Below, piece after piece: positions 1 through 8,933 of a stretch of DNA of 64,000 bases. The position numbers and the translations under genes are program-made. The stretch is from JAXLRU01 sp046330935. GTDB taxonomy: Bacteria; Actinomycetota; Actinomycetes; Actinomycetales; Kineosporiaceae. The notes beneath the pieces are model-generated. The model was not told the DNA's origin and made no database searches. It was given only the letters and a program-made list of their open reading frames with translations. Where the stretch lies: assembly GCA_046330935.1 (NCBI GenBank), contig JAXLRU010000007.1:124001-188000 (forward strand), read 5' to 3'. How positions within the stretch are numbered: position 1 is the first letter of the stretch; every line of letters begins with the position of its first letter.

Positions 1-1
1 C

Positions 2-451
2 TCCCAGGCGCTCGACGAGACGTCCAAGCGGATCATCGAACAACTCCAGGAGGACGGCCGCCGGCCCTACGCGGCGATCGGCAAGGCCGTCGGCCTCAGC
101 GAGGCCGCGGTGCGCCAGCGCGTGCAACGCCTGCTCGAGTCCGGCGTGATGCAGATCGTGGCGGTCACCGACCCCCTCCAGGTGGGCTTCACCCGTCAGG
201 CGATGATCGGCGTCCGGGTCGACGGTGACATCACCGCCGCGGCCGACGCCCTCGCCGCGCTGTCCGCCGTCGACTACGTCGTCGTCACCGCGGGGTCGTT
301 CGACCTGCTGGCCGAGGTGGTCTGCGAGGACGACGAGCACCTCCTCGACCTGCTGACCAGCCAGATCCGTTCGATCCCCGGGGTCCGCGGCACCGAGACG
401 TTCGTCTACCTCAAGCTGCGCAAGCAGCTCTACAACTGGGGCACCAGATGA
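2..451 (+). CDS. Lrp/AsnC family transcriptional regulator, 5' end outside window
   Basis: The reading frame is open from base 2, so the start lies upstream of the window; about 149 residues are visible. The N-terminal part is a winged helix-turn-helix (LDETSKRIIEQL, then AAIGKAVGLSEAAVRQRVQRL), the DNA-binding half of feast/famine regulators. The rest fits the RAM/AsnC ligand-binding domain, with alternating beta strands and the GSFDLLAEV segment. Its stop overlaps the start of the aminotransferase (ATGA), so it is translationally coupled to a catabolic pair. Inference: it senses the amino acid or amine substrate and controls the operon. Family is confident; ligand is unknown. Confidence 0.9.
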   Translation, partial: SQALDETSKRIIEQLQEDGRRPYAAIGKAVGLSEAAVRQRVQRLLESGVMQIVAVTDPLQVGFTRQAMIGVRVDGDITAAADALAALSAVDYVVVTAGSFDLLAEVVCEDDEHLLDLLTSQIRSIPGVRGTETFVYLKLRKQLYNWGTR

Positions 452-1863
452 CCACCACGCCCGTCTCCGGTCCGCACGGCGCTCGCGAGCTCGGCGACCC
501 CACGCTTCACGCGAAGGCGCGCGACCACCTCTGGCTGCACTTCACGCGCCACTCCACCTTCGGGGAGGAGGGCCTGGGCGTCCCCCTGATCACCCGGGGC
601 GAGGGCGCCTACGTCTACGACGACGCCGGCCGGCGCTACCTCGACGGCCTTGCCGGCCTGTTCGTCGTGCAGGTCGGGCACGGCCGGGAGGAGCTGGCCG
701 AGGCCGCCGCCCGCCAGGCGCGCGAGCTCGCGTTCTTCCCGCTGTGGTCCTACGCCCACCCCCGAGCGGTGGAACTGGCCGACCGGCTCGCCGACTACGC
801 CCCGGGCGACCTCAACCGCGTCTTCTTCACCACCGGCGGCGGCGAGGCGGTCGAGTCGGCGTGGAAGCTGGCCAAGCAGTACTGGCGCCTGCGCGGGCGC
901 CCCGGCAAGCACAAGGTCGTCTCCCGGGCCGTCGCCTACCACGGCACCCCCCAGGGAGCGCTGTCGATCACCGGGATCCCCGCCGCCAAGGAGATGTTCG
1001 AGCCGCTGGTCCCCGGCGCCTTCAAGGTGCCCAACACCAACCTCTACCGGGCGCCGGAACACCTGCGCAGCGATCCCGAGGCGTTCGGGGTGTGGGCGGC
1101 CGATCGCATCGCCGAGGCGATCGAGTTCGAGGGGCCCGACACCGTGGCCGCCGTGTTCCTCGAACCGGTGCAGAACTCCGGCGGGTGCTTCCCTCCCCCG
1201 CCCGGCTACTTCGCCCGCGTCCGAGAGATCTGCGACCGCTACGACGTCCTGCTCGTCTCCGACGAGGTGATCTGCGCCTTCGGCCGGATCGGTGGCATGT
1301 TCGCCTGCACCGAGCTCGGCTACGAGCCCGACATCATCACCTGCGCCAAGGGCATGACCTCGGGCTACTCACCCATCGGGGCGATGGTCGTCAGCGACCG
1401 CGTCTTCGAGCCCTTCCGCGAGGGCGAGACGTCGTTCCCGCACGGCTACACCTTCGGGGGGCACCCCGTTTCCGCGGCCGTGGCCATGGCCAACCTCGAC
1501 ATCTTCGAGCGCGAAGGACTCAACGAGCACGTCCGCACCCACGCTCCGGCCTTCCGCGCCACGCTGGAGAAGCTGCTCGACCTGCCCATCGTCGGGGACG
1601 TGCGCGGCGAGGGGTTCTTCTACGGGATCGAACTGGTCAAGGACAAGGCGACGAGGGAGACCTTCGACGCCCAGGAGTGCGAGCGGCTCCTGCGCGGCTT
1701 CCTGTCGCGAGCCCTGTTCGAGGCGGGCCTGTACTGCCGCGCCGACGACCGCGGCGATCCCGTGATCCAGTTGGCACCCCCGCTGATTGTCGGGCAGCCC
1801 GAGTTCGACCTCATCGAGTCGGTGCTGCGCGACGTCCTGACCCGGGCATGGGCCCTGCTGTGA
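448..1863 (+). CDS. Class III (omega) aminotransferase, PLP-dependent
   Basis: A 471-residue fold-type I aminotransferase of the GabT/putrescine-aminotransferase superfamily. Visible features are the glycine-rich PLP-phosphate region FFTTGGGEAVESAWKLAK (about 127-143), the cofactor aspartate in LLVSDEVICAFGR (Asp272) and the Schiff-base lysine in CAKGMTSGYSPIG (Lys301). The ATG overlaps the regulator stop, and the gene overlaps the following FAD oxidase through GTGA. Members next to PuuB-like oxidases usually use diamines, monoamines or beta-alanine/GABA-type omega-amines with pyruvate or 2-oxoglutarate. The exact substrate cannot be read from sequence. Length is normal and nothing looks broken. 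Confidence 0.9.
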   Translation: MTTTPVSGPHGARELGDPTLHAKARDHLWLHFTRHSTFGEEGLGVPLITRGEGAYVYDDAGRRYLDGLAGLFVVQVGHGREELAEAAARQARELAFFPLWSYAHPRAVELADRLADYAPGDLNRVFFTTGGGEAVESAWKLAKQYWRLRGRPGKHKVVSRAVAYHGTPQGALSITGIPAAKEMFEPLVPGAFKVPNTNLYRAPEHLRSDPEAFGVWAADRIAEAIEFEGPDTVAAVFLEPVQNSGGCFPPPPGYFARVREICDRYDVLLVSDEVICAFGRIGGMFACTELGYEPDIITCAKGMTSGYSPIGAMVVSDRVFEPFREGETSFPHGYTFGGHPVSAAVAMANLDIFEREGLNEHVRTHAPAFRATLEKLLDLPIVGDVRGEGFFYGIELVKDKATRETFDAQECERLLRGFLSRALFEAGLYCRADDRGDPVIQLAPPLIVGQPEFDLIESVLRDVLTRAWALL

Positions 1864-3311
1864 GCACCGCTGCGAACGCCGGCCCACCGGGCGGCTACCG
1901 CAGCCTGTCGCTGTGGCACGACCAGCTCGCCGACGCCGGCGTCGACGAGTTCGCCCCCCGCGAACCCTTGGACTCCTCCCCCGCCGAGGTCGACGTCTGC
2001 ATCGTCGGGGCGGGGTACACGGGGCTGTGGACCGCCTACCACCTGCTCCGTGCCCAGCCCGACCTGTCGGTCCTCGTCCTCGAGGCCCAGATCGCGGGCT
2101 TCGGCGCCAGCGGCCGCAACGGCGGCTGGTGCTCGGCCCTGTTCCCCGCCTCCGTGTCCGCACTCGCCTCCGCCCACGGGCGCAGCGCCGCACTGGCGAT
2201 GCGCCGGGCCATGAACGCGACGGTCGCCGAGGTCGGGCGGACGGCGCAGGCCGAGGGGATCGACTGCGACTTCCGGCAGGGCGGCAGTCTGACGCTGCTG
2301 CGGACCGCCCCCCAGGTGGCCCGCGGGCACGCCGAGGTGGCCGAGGACCGGCACTTCGACTCCGTCGACGGCTACGAGTTCCTCGACCGCGCGCAGGCGC
2401 AGCGACGCGTCGGGGCCGACGGCGTGCTCGGCGCCACGTACACGCCGCACTGCGCACGGCTGCAGCCGGCCGCGCTCGCGCGGGGGCTCGCCCGCGCCGT
2501 GGAGCGCCTCGGCGGTCGGATCGCCGAACTCACCCCCGCCCGGATGATCCTCCCGGGCCGAGCGGCGGCGCCCGGTCGTCCGGCCCAGAGGCCTCGCGTC
2601 CTCACCGACCGCGGGATCGTCCGCGCCGGCCACGTCGTCCGCGCGACCGAGGCCTGGACGCCGACCCTGCCGGGCCACCGTCGCGACGTCGCCCCGGTGT
2701 ACTCGCTCATGGTCGCGACCGAGCCGCTGCCGGCCTCGTTCTGGGCCGGCGCGGGGCTCGCCTCTGGCGAGACCTTCGCCGACGGCCGCCACCTCATCGT
2801 CTACGGCCAGCGCACCGCCGACGACCGCTTCGCCTTCGGGGGGCGGGGCGCGCCCTACCACGCCGGATCCCGCGTCGACACCGCCTTCGATCGCGACCCG
2901 GCCGTCTTCGCCGCCCTGAGGTCCACCCTCAGCGACCTGTTCCCCGCGCTCAAGGCGCACGCGTTCACGCACGCCTGGGGCGGCCCACTGGGGATCCCCC
3001 GTGACTGGCACGCCGGCGTCGGGCTCGATGCCGAGACGTCGCTCGCCTGGGCGGGCGGGTACGTCGGCGACGGCGTCGGCACCGCGAACCTGGCCGGGCG
3101 CACCCTCGCCGACCTCGTCCTCCGGCGGGACACCGATCTCACGCGGCTGCCGTGGGTCGGCCACCGCAGCCGGCCCTGGGAGCCCGAACCGCTGCGCTGG
3201 CTCGGCGTGAACGCCGGCCTGCGCGTGATGGCGCTCGCCGACGTCGAGGAACGCCTCACCCGCCGGCCCAGCGTGATCGCGAAGGCCATGGCTCCGCTGC
3301 TCGGCGGCTGA
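1860..3311 (+). CDS. FAD-dependent amine/amino-acid oxidoreductase (DAO/PuuB-like)
   Basis: The GTG start at 1860 overlaps the aminotransferase stop and gives 483 residues. The ADP-binding Rossmann motif is CIVGAGYTGLWTAYHLL (Gly50-x-Gly52-x-x-Gly55), followed by the FGASGRNGGWCS segment typical of glycine/sarcosine-oxidase-fold enzymes, where FAD is often covalently held, and a C-terminal FAD-closing region AGGYVGDGVGTANLAGR. Gamma-glutamylputrescine oxidase-like members oxidise the amino group of a conjugated polyamine to an aldehyde. Coupling to an omega-aminotransferase suggests amine catabolism. No glutamylpolyamine synthetase or aldehyde dehydrogenase is visible in the window, so the pathway assignment remains inference. 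Confidence 0.85.
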   Translation: MSTAANAGPPGGYRSLSLWHDQLADAGVDEFAPREPLDSSPAEVDVCIVGAGYTGLWTAYHLLRAQPDLSVLVLEAQIAGFGASGRNGGWCSALFPASVSALASAHGRSAALAMRRAMNATVAEVGRTAQAEGIDCDFRQGGSLTLLRTAPQVARGHAEVAEDRHFDSVDGYEFLDRAQAQRRVGADGVLGATYTPHCARLQPAALARGLARAVERLGGRIAELTPARMILPGRAAAPGRPAQRPRVLTDRGIVRAGHVVRATEAWTPTLPGHRRDVAPVYSLMVATEPLPASFWAGAGLASGETFADGRHLIVYGQRTADDRFAFGGRGAPYHAGSRVDTAFDRDPAVFAALRSTLSDLFPALKAHAFTHAWGGPLGIPRDWHAGVGLDAETSLAWAGGYVGDGVGTANLAGRTLADLVLRRDTDLTRLPWVGHRSRPWEPEPLRWLGVNAGLRVMALADVEERLTRRPSVIAKAMAPLLGG

Positions 3312-3424
3312 CCGCCGCGGAAGCAGTGGCCGTCGCCGCCCGGCGCCACCGATTCCGTACCGACACGCGCGGATCGGTGCGAACTCCTGGTCATGTCCGG
3401 CCGCCGACGACATGATGGGTGACA

Positions 3425-3472
3425 CGCCGGGGCTGCACGGCGCGCAGACCAGGGCGGCGCGCAGCCCCGGCG
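3425..3472 (+). terminator. Inverted repeat after the amine oxidase gene
   Basis: A perfect 12-bp inverted repeat (CGCCGGGGCTGC at 3425-3436, complement at 3461-3472) has a 24-nt loop. It lies 113 bp past the oxidase stop and before the PPOX gene. There is no T-tract, so it may be a weak terminator or a structured leader of the next gene. Confidence 0.35.
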
Positions 3473-3565
3473 CACACCCGTCCGCGCTCCATCCCGGCCG
3501 ACGGTGTGTCCCGCTGCCGGACGTGCCGTGCGCGGGCCGTCCCCGGCGACGACGATGACGGCGTG

Positions 3566-3970
3566 ATGAGCACCCCCGTCCCTCCGCCCGAGCTCAGCGA
3601 GGCGGCCCTGGCCTTCCTCACCCGCCGCGGCCTCGCCACGCTGACCACCCTGCGCTCCGACGGGACCCCCCACGTCGTGCCCGTGGGGTTCACCTACGAC
3701 GCCCCCACCGGGACCGCCCGCGTGATCACCAACGGGGCGAGCGTGAAGGTCGCCAACGCCAGGAGGGTGCCCCGCGTCGCCCTGTGCCAGCTCGACGGAC
3801 GGGACTGGATCACGCTGGAGGGAGCGGCGACGGTCTCCGAGGAGCCGGAGGACGTCGCGGACGCGGTGCAGCGGTACGCGCAGCGCTACCGCGTCCCCCG
3901 GGAGTCTCCCGAGCGCGTCGCGCTGATCGTGGTGGTCGACCGGGTGATGGCGAGCTCGTCGCTGCGCTGA
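3566..3970 (+). CDS. PPOX-class pyridoxamine 5'-phosphate oxidase-like, probably F420- or FMN-binding
   Basis: A 134-residue single-domain split-barrel protein. It has the family pattern FLTRRGLATLTTLRSDGTPHVVPVGF near the N-terminus, then VITNGASVKVANARR and the WITLEGAATVSEEPEDV strand-helix. These match the short actinobacterial PPOX proteins (TIGR03618-like) that often bind F420 rather than FMN. The ATG at 3566 is preferred; a GTG directly before it (3563) is equally in frame. It is monocistronic and convergent with the DivIVA-motif gene. Substrate is unknown. Confidence 0.8.
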   Translation: MSTPVPPPELSEAALAFLTRRGLATLTTLRSDGTPHVVPVGFTYDAPTGTARVITNGASVKVANARRVPRVALCQLDGRDWITLEGAATVSEEPEDVADAVQRYAQRYRVPRESPERVALIVVVDRVMASSSLR

Positions 3971-3996
3971 GCCCGACCGGGGCAGGTGCCCGCAGG

Positions 3997-4563
3997 TCAG
4001 ACGGTCTGGACGACCAGCAGCTCGACCACGCGGTCGAGGAAGGCGTCGACTGCCGCCTCGCGGTACCCCCGCGACCCGCGACGGCTGCGGAAGACCGCCA
4101 GCCGGACGGCGTCGGGCGGCAGGGGGCGGCCGGACACGAACGAGTCCTCGATCTCGTGGCACAGCTCGTCGACCTCGTCGACGTCGTAGGTCAGCTCCAT
4201 GCCGCTCCCCCGCGGGAAACGCTGGCCGTCGGGCCGGGAGAGCTGGCTGCGCAGGGACTGCTCCTGAGTGCGCAGCTGGCTCTGCCACCCCGCCGACCCC
4301 GAGCGCTCCTCGCCCCGCACCTTCTCGCGGCGCGCGAACGCGTCCTCGATGCGATCGAGGGCGGCGTCCACCTCGTCGACGTCGTACCCCCGCCGGACCA
4401 GGTCGAAGCCGACGGTCCGCACGTGCCACGAGGTCATCGACGGGCCACGCCCGCTCTCCTCGTAGGCGGAGCGCGCACGCTGCAGGAACGTCTCGACCTG
4501 CTCCACGTCGTAGCCCTTGGTCATCAGACCCACGCGGCTGAAGGTGTCGGTCACGGCGGCCAT
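3997..4563 (-). CDS. DivIVA-domain repeat protein
   Basis: A 188-residue soluble protein built from four copies of a DivIVA-like G-Y-x-x-x-x-V-D-x-F/L motif: GYDVEQVETFLQRA (about 17-30), GYDVDEVDAALDRIEDAF (59-76), TYDVDEVDELCHEIEDSF (125-142) and GYREAAVDAFLDRVVELL (166-183). Linkers between copies are charged and rich in Gln, Ser and Arg. There is no long C-terminal coiled coil as in true DivIVA/Wag31, so it is a DivIVA-domain family member, not the polar growth scaffold itself. It lies downstream of rlmN and the VOC gene on the same strand. Role unknown; coiled-coil or membrane-curvature interaction is inference. Confidence 0.8.
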   Translation of the reverse strand: MAAVTDTFSRVGLMTKGYDVEQVETFLQRARSAYEESGRGPSMTSWHVRTVGFDLVRRGYDVDEVDAALDRIEDAFARREKVRGEERSGSAGWQSQLRTQEQSLRSQLSRPDGQRFPRGSGMELTYDVDEVDELCHEIEDSFVSGRPLPPDAVRLAVFRSRRGSRGYREAAVDAFLDRVVELLVVQTV

Positions 4564-4614
4564 TCTGCACGATCGACGGCCGCCGCGGACCCTCGCCCGC
4601 GCTGCGGGCGCCGC

Positions 4615-4992
4615 TCAGCCGTGATGGACGGCCTCGACGTTGTGCCCGTCGAGGTCGCGGAGGAAGACGCCGTAGTAGCCGGGGTGGTACTCGGGCCACT
4701 CGCGCGGAGCGTGCAGGACCTCCACCCCGGCGGCGACGGCGGCGGCGTGGACGGCGTCCACGGCGGCGCGGTCGGGCGCGCGCAGGGCCAGGTGCAGCTC
4801 GCGGGCCTCCTGGCCCTCGGCCGGCGACAGCCACAGGTCGGGCGAGCCCTCGGCGCCCGCGAACCCGACGACCGGGCCGGCGGGCGTGGGGATCCGCACC
4901 GCCTCCCGCAGCCCCAGGGGAGCGAAGACGGTGGTGTAGAAGCGCACGGACGCGTCGACGTCGGCGACCTGGACGCCCAGATGATCGATCAT
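4615..4992 (-). CDS. VOC family (glyoxalase/bleomycin resistance-like) protein
   Basis: A 125-residue protein starting at MIDHLGVQVADVDASVRFYTTV; a longer in-frame start would add only Arg/Pro-rich residues overlapping the rlmN end. Paired beta-alpha-beta-beta-beta modules typical of the vicinal oxygen chelate fold are visible: His4 in the first strand, ELHLALRAPDRAAVDAVHAAAVAAG, and YYGVFLRDLDGHNVEAV. The DPDGHNxE-like end carries the metal-ligand Glu. It follows rlmN by 10 bp and is probably co-transcribed with it. Substrate unknown; lyase, dioxygenase or drug-binding roles are all possible. Confidence 0.85.
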   Translation of the reverse strand: MIDHLGVQVADVDASVRFYTTVFAPLGLREAVRIPTPAGPVVGFAGAEGSPDLWLSPAEGQEARELHLALRAPDRAAVDAVHAAAVAAGVEVLHAPREWPEYHPGYYGVFLRDLDGHNVEAVHHG

Positions 4993-5002
4993 GCCGCGAA
5001 CG

Positions 5003-6352
5003 CTAGCCCCCGGCGGCGACAGTCCCCGCCGCGAGCTGGCCGCAGGCACCGTCGATCTCGCGGCCCCGCGTGTCGCGCACCGTCGTCGGCACCCCGTGGG
5101 CGCGCAACGTGTCCACGAACGCGTCCTGCACCTGCGGCAGGCTGGCCGTCCAGCGCGAGCCCGGCGTCGGGTTCAGCGGGATCGGGTTGACGTGCACCCA
5201 CCCGCGGCCCCTGCGGGTCAGCAGCCGGCCGAGCAGGTCGGCGCGCCACGCCTGGTCGTTCACGTCCTTGATCAACGCGTACTCGATGCTCACCCGGCGG
5301 CCCGTGGCCTCGGCGTAGGCCCGCGCGGCGTCGAGCGCCTCGGCCACCTTCCAGCGGGTGTTGACCGGCACGAGCTCGTCACGGGCCTCGTCGTCGGGGG
5401 CGTGCAGCGACAGGGCCAGCGTCACCGGCAGACCTTCACCCGCGAGCCGCTGCATGGCGGGGACGAGCCCGACCGTGGAGATCGTGATGCCGCGCGCGGA
5501 CATGCCGGCGCCCTCCGGGGAGGGCGCGAGCAGCCGGCGCACCGCGCCCAGGACAGCGGCGTAGTTGGCCAGCGGCTCCCCCATCCCCATGAAGACGACG
5601 TTGTTCACGCGACGCCCCGGCGCACCCTCCGCGGCGGATGCGCCGGCCCCCTGCTCGTCGTCGGCCTCGGCCCCCAGCTCCGTCGCGCCTGCCAGGCCGG
5701 GCAACACCCCCGGATCGGCCATGGGCGCGCCCGCACCCGTGGCCCCGCCCGCGCCGAGGGCACGGGAGGCCGCGAGCACCTGCTCCACGATCTCGGCCGT
5801 CGACAGGTTGCGGGTCAGCCCCGCCTGACCCGTCGCGCAGAACGGGCAGTTCATCCCGCAGCCCGCCTGGCTGGACACGCAGACGGTCGACCGCCGCGCG
5901 TAGCGCATCAGCACGCTCTCGACGACGGCCCCGTCGAACAGCCGCCAGACCGTCTTCACCGTGGCACCGCCGTCGCACTCCAACCGGGCCGCAGGCGCCA
6001 GGAGCCGGGGCAGCAGGGCCTCGCCCAGGGACGGTCGGGCCGCCAGCGGAAGGTCGCTCATCTGCGCGGCGTCGTCGACCAGTCGGTCGAAGTACTGCAC
6101 GGACACCTGCTTGGCCCGGAACGCCGGCAGCCCCAGCTCGGTCACCACCGCGGCTCGGTCCGACAGGTCGAGGTCGGCGAGGTGCCGAGGGGGTCGCGGA
6201 CGCCGTGGCGAGGCGAGGCTGATGGTGCCCGGAGGCGGGACCACCGGTCCCTGCGCGACGGGCAGGGCTGCGCGGCCGTCGGCATCGGGCGTGAGTGCGT
6301 CCGACGACGGGGGCGAGGCGGGCGAGGACGAGGGCTGCGATGGCGTGCTCAT
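5003..6352 (-). CDS. rlmN: Dual-specificity RNA methyltransferase RlmN
   Basis: A radical-SAM enzyme that methylates C2 of A2503 in 23S rRNA (and A37 in some tRNAs). The CxxxCxxC iron-sulfur motif is CGMNCPFC (Cys165, Cys169, Cys172), followed by the SAM-binding GMGEPLANY and a C-terminal CGQL cysteine that serves as the methyl-transfer residue. The 449-residue length exceeds the usual 350-400 because of a Ser/Pro-rich N-terminal tail (first ~50 residues) and a Gly/Ala-rich insertion of about 50 residues (roughly 199-248) between the cluster-binding helix and the GEP motif. The start MSTPSQ at 6352 is chosen over an upstream frame extension that lacks family similarity. Confidence 0.93.
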   Translation of the reverse strand: MSTPSQPSSSPASPPSSDALTPDADGRAALPVAQGPVVPPPGTISLASPRRPRPPRHLADLDLSDRAAVVTELGLPAFRAKQVSVQYFDRLVDDAAQMSDLPLAARPSLGEALLPRLLAPAARLECDGGATVKTVWRLFDGAVVESVLMRYARRSTVCVSSQAGCGMNCPFCATGQAGLTRNLSTAEIVEQVLAASRALGAGGATGAGAPMADPGVLPGLAGATELGAEADDEQGAGASAAEGAPGRRVNNVVFMGMGEPLANYAAVLGAVRRLLAPSPEGAGMSARGITISTVGLVPAMQRLAGEGLPVTLALSLHAPDDEARDELVPVNTRWKVAEALDAARAYAEATGRRVSIEYALIKDVNDQAWRADLLGRLLTRRGRGWVHVNPIPLNPTPGSRWTASLPQVQDAFVDTLRAHGVPTTVRDTRGREIDGACGQLAAGTVAAGG

Positions 6353-6492
6353 GTCGGGTCCAGGGTCGCACGTCGCGGCGCCCGCGGACACGCGGGCGAC
6401 CCGCGGGTGGCGGCTGTCCTCGCCCCGACGCCTGCAGGAGGTCAGGATGGCGGCAGGCCGAGCGACGCCCCGCAACCCCCGAGGTGACCGTC

Positions 6493-8925
6493 ATGAGCAC
6501 CGACTCACTCACGCCGTCGACGACCGATCAGGGCCCGGGCGCCTCGCGCAGGGTCGACCCCTCCCCCTACCTCAGCGACGCCGACCTCGCCGGGCTCGAC
6601 GCCTGGTGGCGCGCCGCCAACTACCTGTCGGTGGGGCAGATCTACCTGATGGACAACCCGCTGCTGACCGAGCCGCTGCAGCCCGAGCACGTGAAGCCGC
6701 GACTGCTCGGCCACTGGGGCACCACGCCGGGGCTGACCTTCGTGCACGCCCACGCCAACCGGGCCATCCTGCAGCGCGACCTCGACATGATCTACGTGTT
6801 CGGCCCCGGCCACGGCGGCCCCGGCGCGGTCGCGGCCGCGTGGCTGGACGGCCGCTACAGCGAGGTCTACCCCGAGGTCGGGCAGGACGCGGCCGGCATG
6901 CGTCGACTGTTCACGCAGTTCTCGTTCCCGGGGGGCATCCCCTCCCACGTCGCGCCCGAGACGCCGGGCTCCATCCATGAGGGCGGTGAGCTCGGGTACG
7001 CCCTGTCCCACGCCTTCGGCGCCGCCTTCGACAACCCCGATCTCGTCGTCGCCTGCGTGGTGGGCGACGGCGAGGCGGAGACGGGGCCGCTGGCCACGAG
7101 CTGGCACTCCACGAAGTTCCTCGACCCCGTCAACGACGGCGCCGTGCTCCCCGTCCTGCACCTCAACGGGTACAAGATCGCGAACCCGACCGTCCTGGCG
7201 CGCATCCCCGAGGAGGAACTGGTCAGCCTCCTCGTCGGCTACGGGTGGGAGCCGGTCGTCGTGGCCGGTGACGACCCCGCGACCATGCACCACGCCTTCG
7301 CCCGCGCCCTCGACGGCTGCCTGGACTCCATCCGCGCCATCCAGGGGGACGCACGGCGCAACGGCGTCCGCGAGCGGCCCCGCTGGCCGATGATCGTCCT
7401 CCGGACCCCGAAGGGGTGGACCGGCCCGCGCACCGTCGACGGGCTCGCGTCCGAGGGATCCTGGCGCGCCCACCAGGTGCCCTTCGCCGACACCCGCACC
7501 AACGGCGACCACCTCCGGCTGCTGGAGGAGTGGATGCACTCCTACCGGCCGCAGGAGCTGTTCGACGCCGACGGCGTCCCGGTGCCGCTCGTGCGGTCGT
7601 TGTCCCCCGACGGCGAGCGACGGATGAGCGCCAACCCGCACGCCAACGGCGGGGAACTGCTGCGCGACCTGCGCATCCCCGACTTCCGCGGTTACGCCGT
7701 CGACGTCGCCGCTCCCGGCACGGGCGCGGTGGAGGCCACGCGGGTGCTCGGAGAGTTCCTGCGTGACGTCATGCGGGACAACGACGACCAACGCAACTTC
7801 CGCGTGTTCGCCCCCGACGAGAACAACTCCAACCGCCTCCAGGCCGTCCTGGAGGCGAGCCCGCGGGCCTGGACGGCGCAGACCCTCCCCGGCGACGAGG
7901 GCCTCGCCGTCGGCGGCAGGGTGATGGAGATCCTCTCCGAACACACCTGCCAGGGATGGCTGGAGGGCTACCTGCTGACCGGCCGCCACGGCCTGTTCAG
8001 CTGCTACGAGGCCTTCATCCACATCGTCGACTCCATGGTCAACCAGCACGCCAAGTGGCTCAAGACCAGCAAGCAGCTGCCCTGGCGGCGGCCCGTGGCG
8101 TCGCTGAACTACCTGCTGACCTCCCACGTCTGGCGGCAGGACCACAACGGCTTCAGCCACCAGGACCCCGGCTTCATCGACCACGTGGTGAACAAGAAGG
8201 CCGAGGTCATCCGCGTCTACCTGCCGCCGGACGCCAACACCCTGCTCTCGGTGGCCGACCACTGCCTGCGCAGCCGCAACTACGTCAACGTCATCGTCGC
8301 CGGCAAGCAACCCGCGCTGCAGTACCTCACGATGGACGAGGCGGTCGTCCACTGCACCAAGGGCATCGGGATCTGGGAATGGGCGAGCACCGACGCCGGG
8401 CAGGAACCCGACGTCGTGATGGCGTGCGCGGGCGACGTCCCCACGCAGGAGACGCTGGCCGCCGTCGACATCCTGCTCGGCTACTTCCCCGAGCTGCGCG
8501 TGCGCGTGGTCAACGTCGTCGACCTCATGCGGCTGCAGGACGAGCGCGAACACCCGCACGGGCTGTCCGACACGGGTTTCGACGCCCTCTTCACCAGGGA
8601 CAAGCCGGTGATCTTCGCCTACCACGGCTACCCCTGGCTGATCCACCGGCTCACCTACCGCCGCACCAACCACCGCAACCTGCACGTGCGCGGCTACAAG
8701 GAGGAGGGCACGACGACGACGCCCTTCGACATGTGCGTGATGAACCAGATCGACCGGTACCACCTGGCCATCGACGCCATCGACCGGATGCCGCACCTCG
8801 GCGACCGGGCGGCCCACTACCGCCAGCAGCTGGAGGACGCCCTGATCCGGCACCGCATCCACACCCGCCGCACCGGCGAGGACCTGCCCGAGATCCGACA
8901 GTGGCAGTGGTCGCGGACCACGTGA
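6493..8925 (+). CDS. xfp: Xylulose-5-phosphate/fructose-6-phosphate phosphoketolase
   Basis: An 810-residue thiamine-diphosphate enzyme that splits xylulose-5-P or fructose-6-P with phosphate to acetyl-phosphate plus glyceraldehyde-3-P or erythrose-4-P. XFP signatures are intact: [18 protein letters not shown], the [20 protein letters not shown] phosphoketolase motif, the ThDP-binding [19 protein letters not shown], and [11 protein letters not shown] in the second half. The ATG at 6493 follows GAGGTGACC; the family N-terminus (about 25 residues before [18 protein letters not shown]) fits. It is divergent from rlmN and convergent with cdsA. No acetate kinase or phosphotransacetylase gene lies beside it in the window. 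Confidence 0.95.
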   Translation: MSTDSLTPSTTDQGPGASRRVDPSPYLSDADLAGLDAWWRAANYLSVGQIYLMDNPLLTEPLQPEHVKPRLLGHWGTTPGLTFVHAHANRAILQRDLDMIYVFGPGHGGPGAVAAAWLDGRYSEVYPEVGQDAAGMRRLFTQFSFPGGIPSHVAPETPGSIHEGGELGYALSHAFGAAFDNPDLVVACVVGDGEAETGPLATSWHSTKFLDPVNDGAVLPVLHLNGYKIANPTVLARIPEEELVSLLVGYGWEPVVVAGDDPATMHHAFARALDGCLDSIRAIQGDARRNGVRERPRWPMIVLRTPKGWTGPRTVDGLASEGSWRAHQVPFADTRTNGDHLRLLEEWMHSYRPQELFDADGVPVPLVRSLSPDGERRMSANPHANGGELLRDLRIPDFRGYAVDVAAPGTGAVEATRVLGEFLRDVMRDNDDQRNFRVFAPDENNSNRLQAVLEASPRAWTAQTLPGDEGLAVGGRVMEILSEHTCQGWLEGYLLTGRHGLFSCYEAFIHIVDSMVNQHAKWLKTSKQLPWRRPVASLNYLLTSHVWRQDHNGFSHQDPGFIDHVVNKKAEVIRVYLPPDANTLLSVADHCLRSRNYVNVIVAGKQPALQYLTMDEAVVHCTKGIGIWEWASTDAGQEPDVVMACAGDVPTQETLAAVDILLGYFPELRVRVVNVVDLMRLQDEREHPHGLSDTGFDALFTRDKPVIFAYHGYPWLIHRLTYRRTNHRNLHVRGYKEEGTTTTPFDMCVMNQIDRYHLAIDAIDRMPHLGDRAAHYRQQLEDALIRHRIHTRRTGEDLPEIRQWQWSRTT

Positions 8926-8933
8926 GCTGAGGG

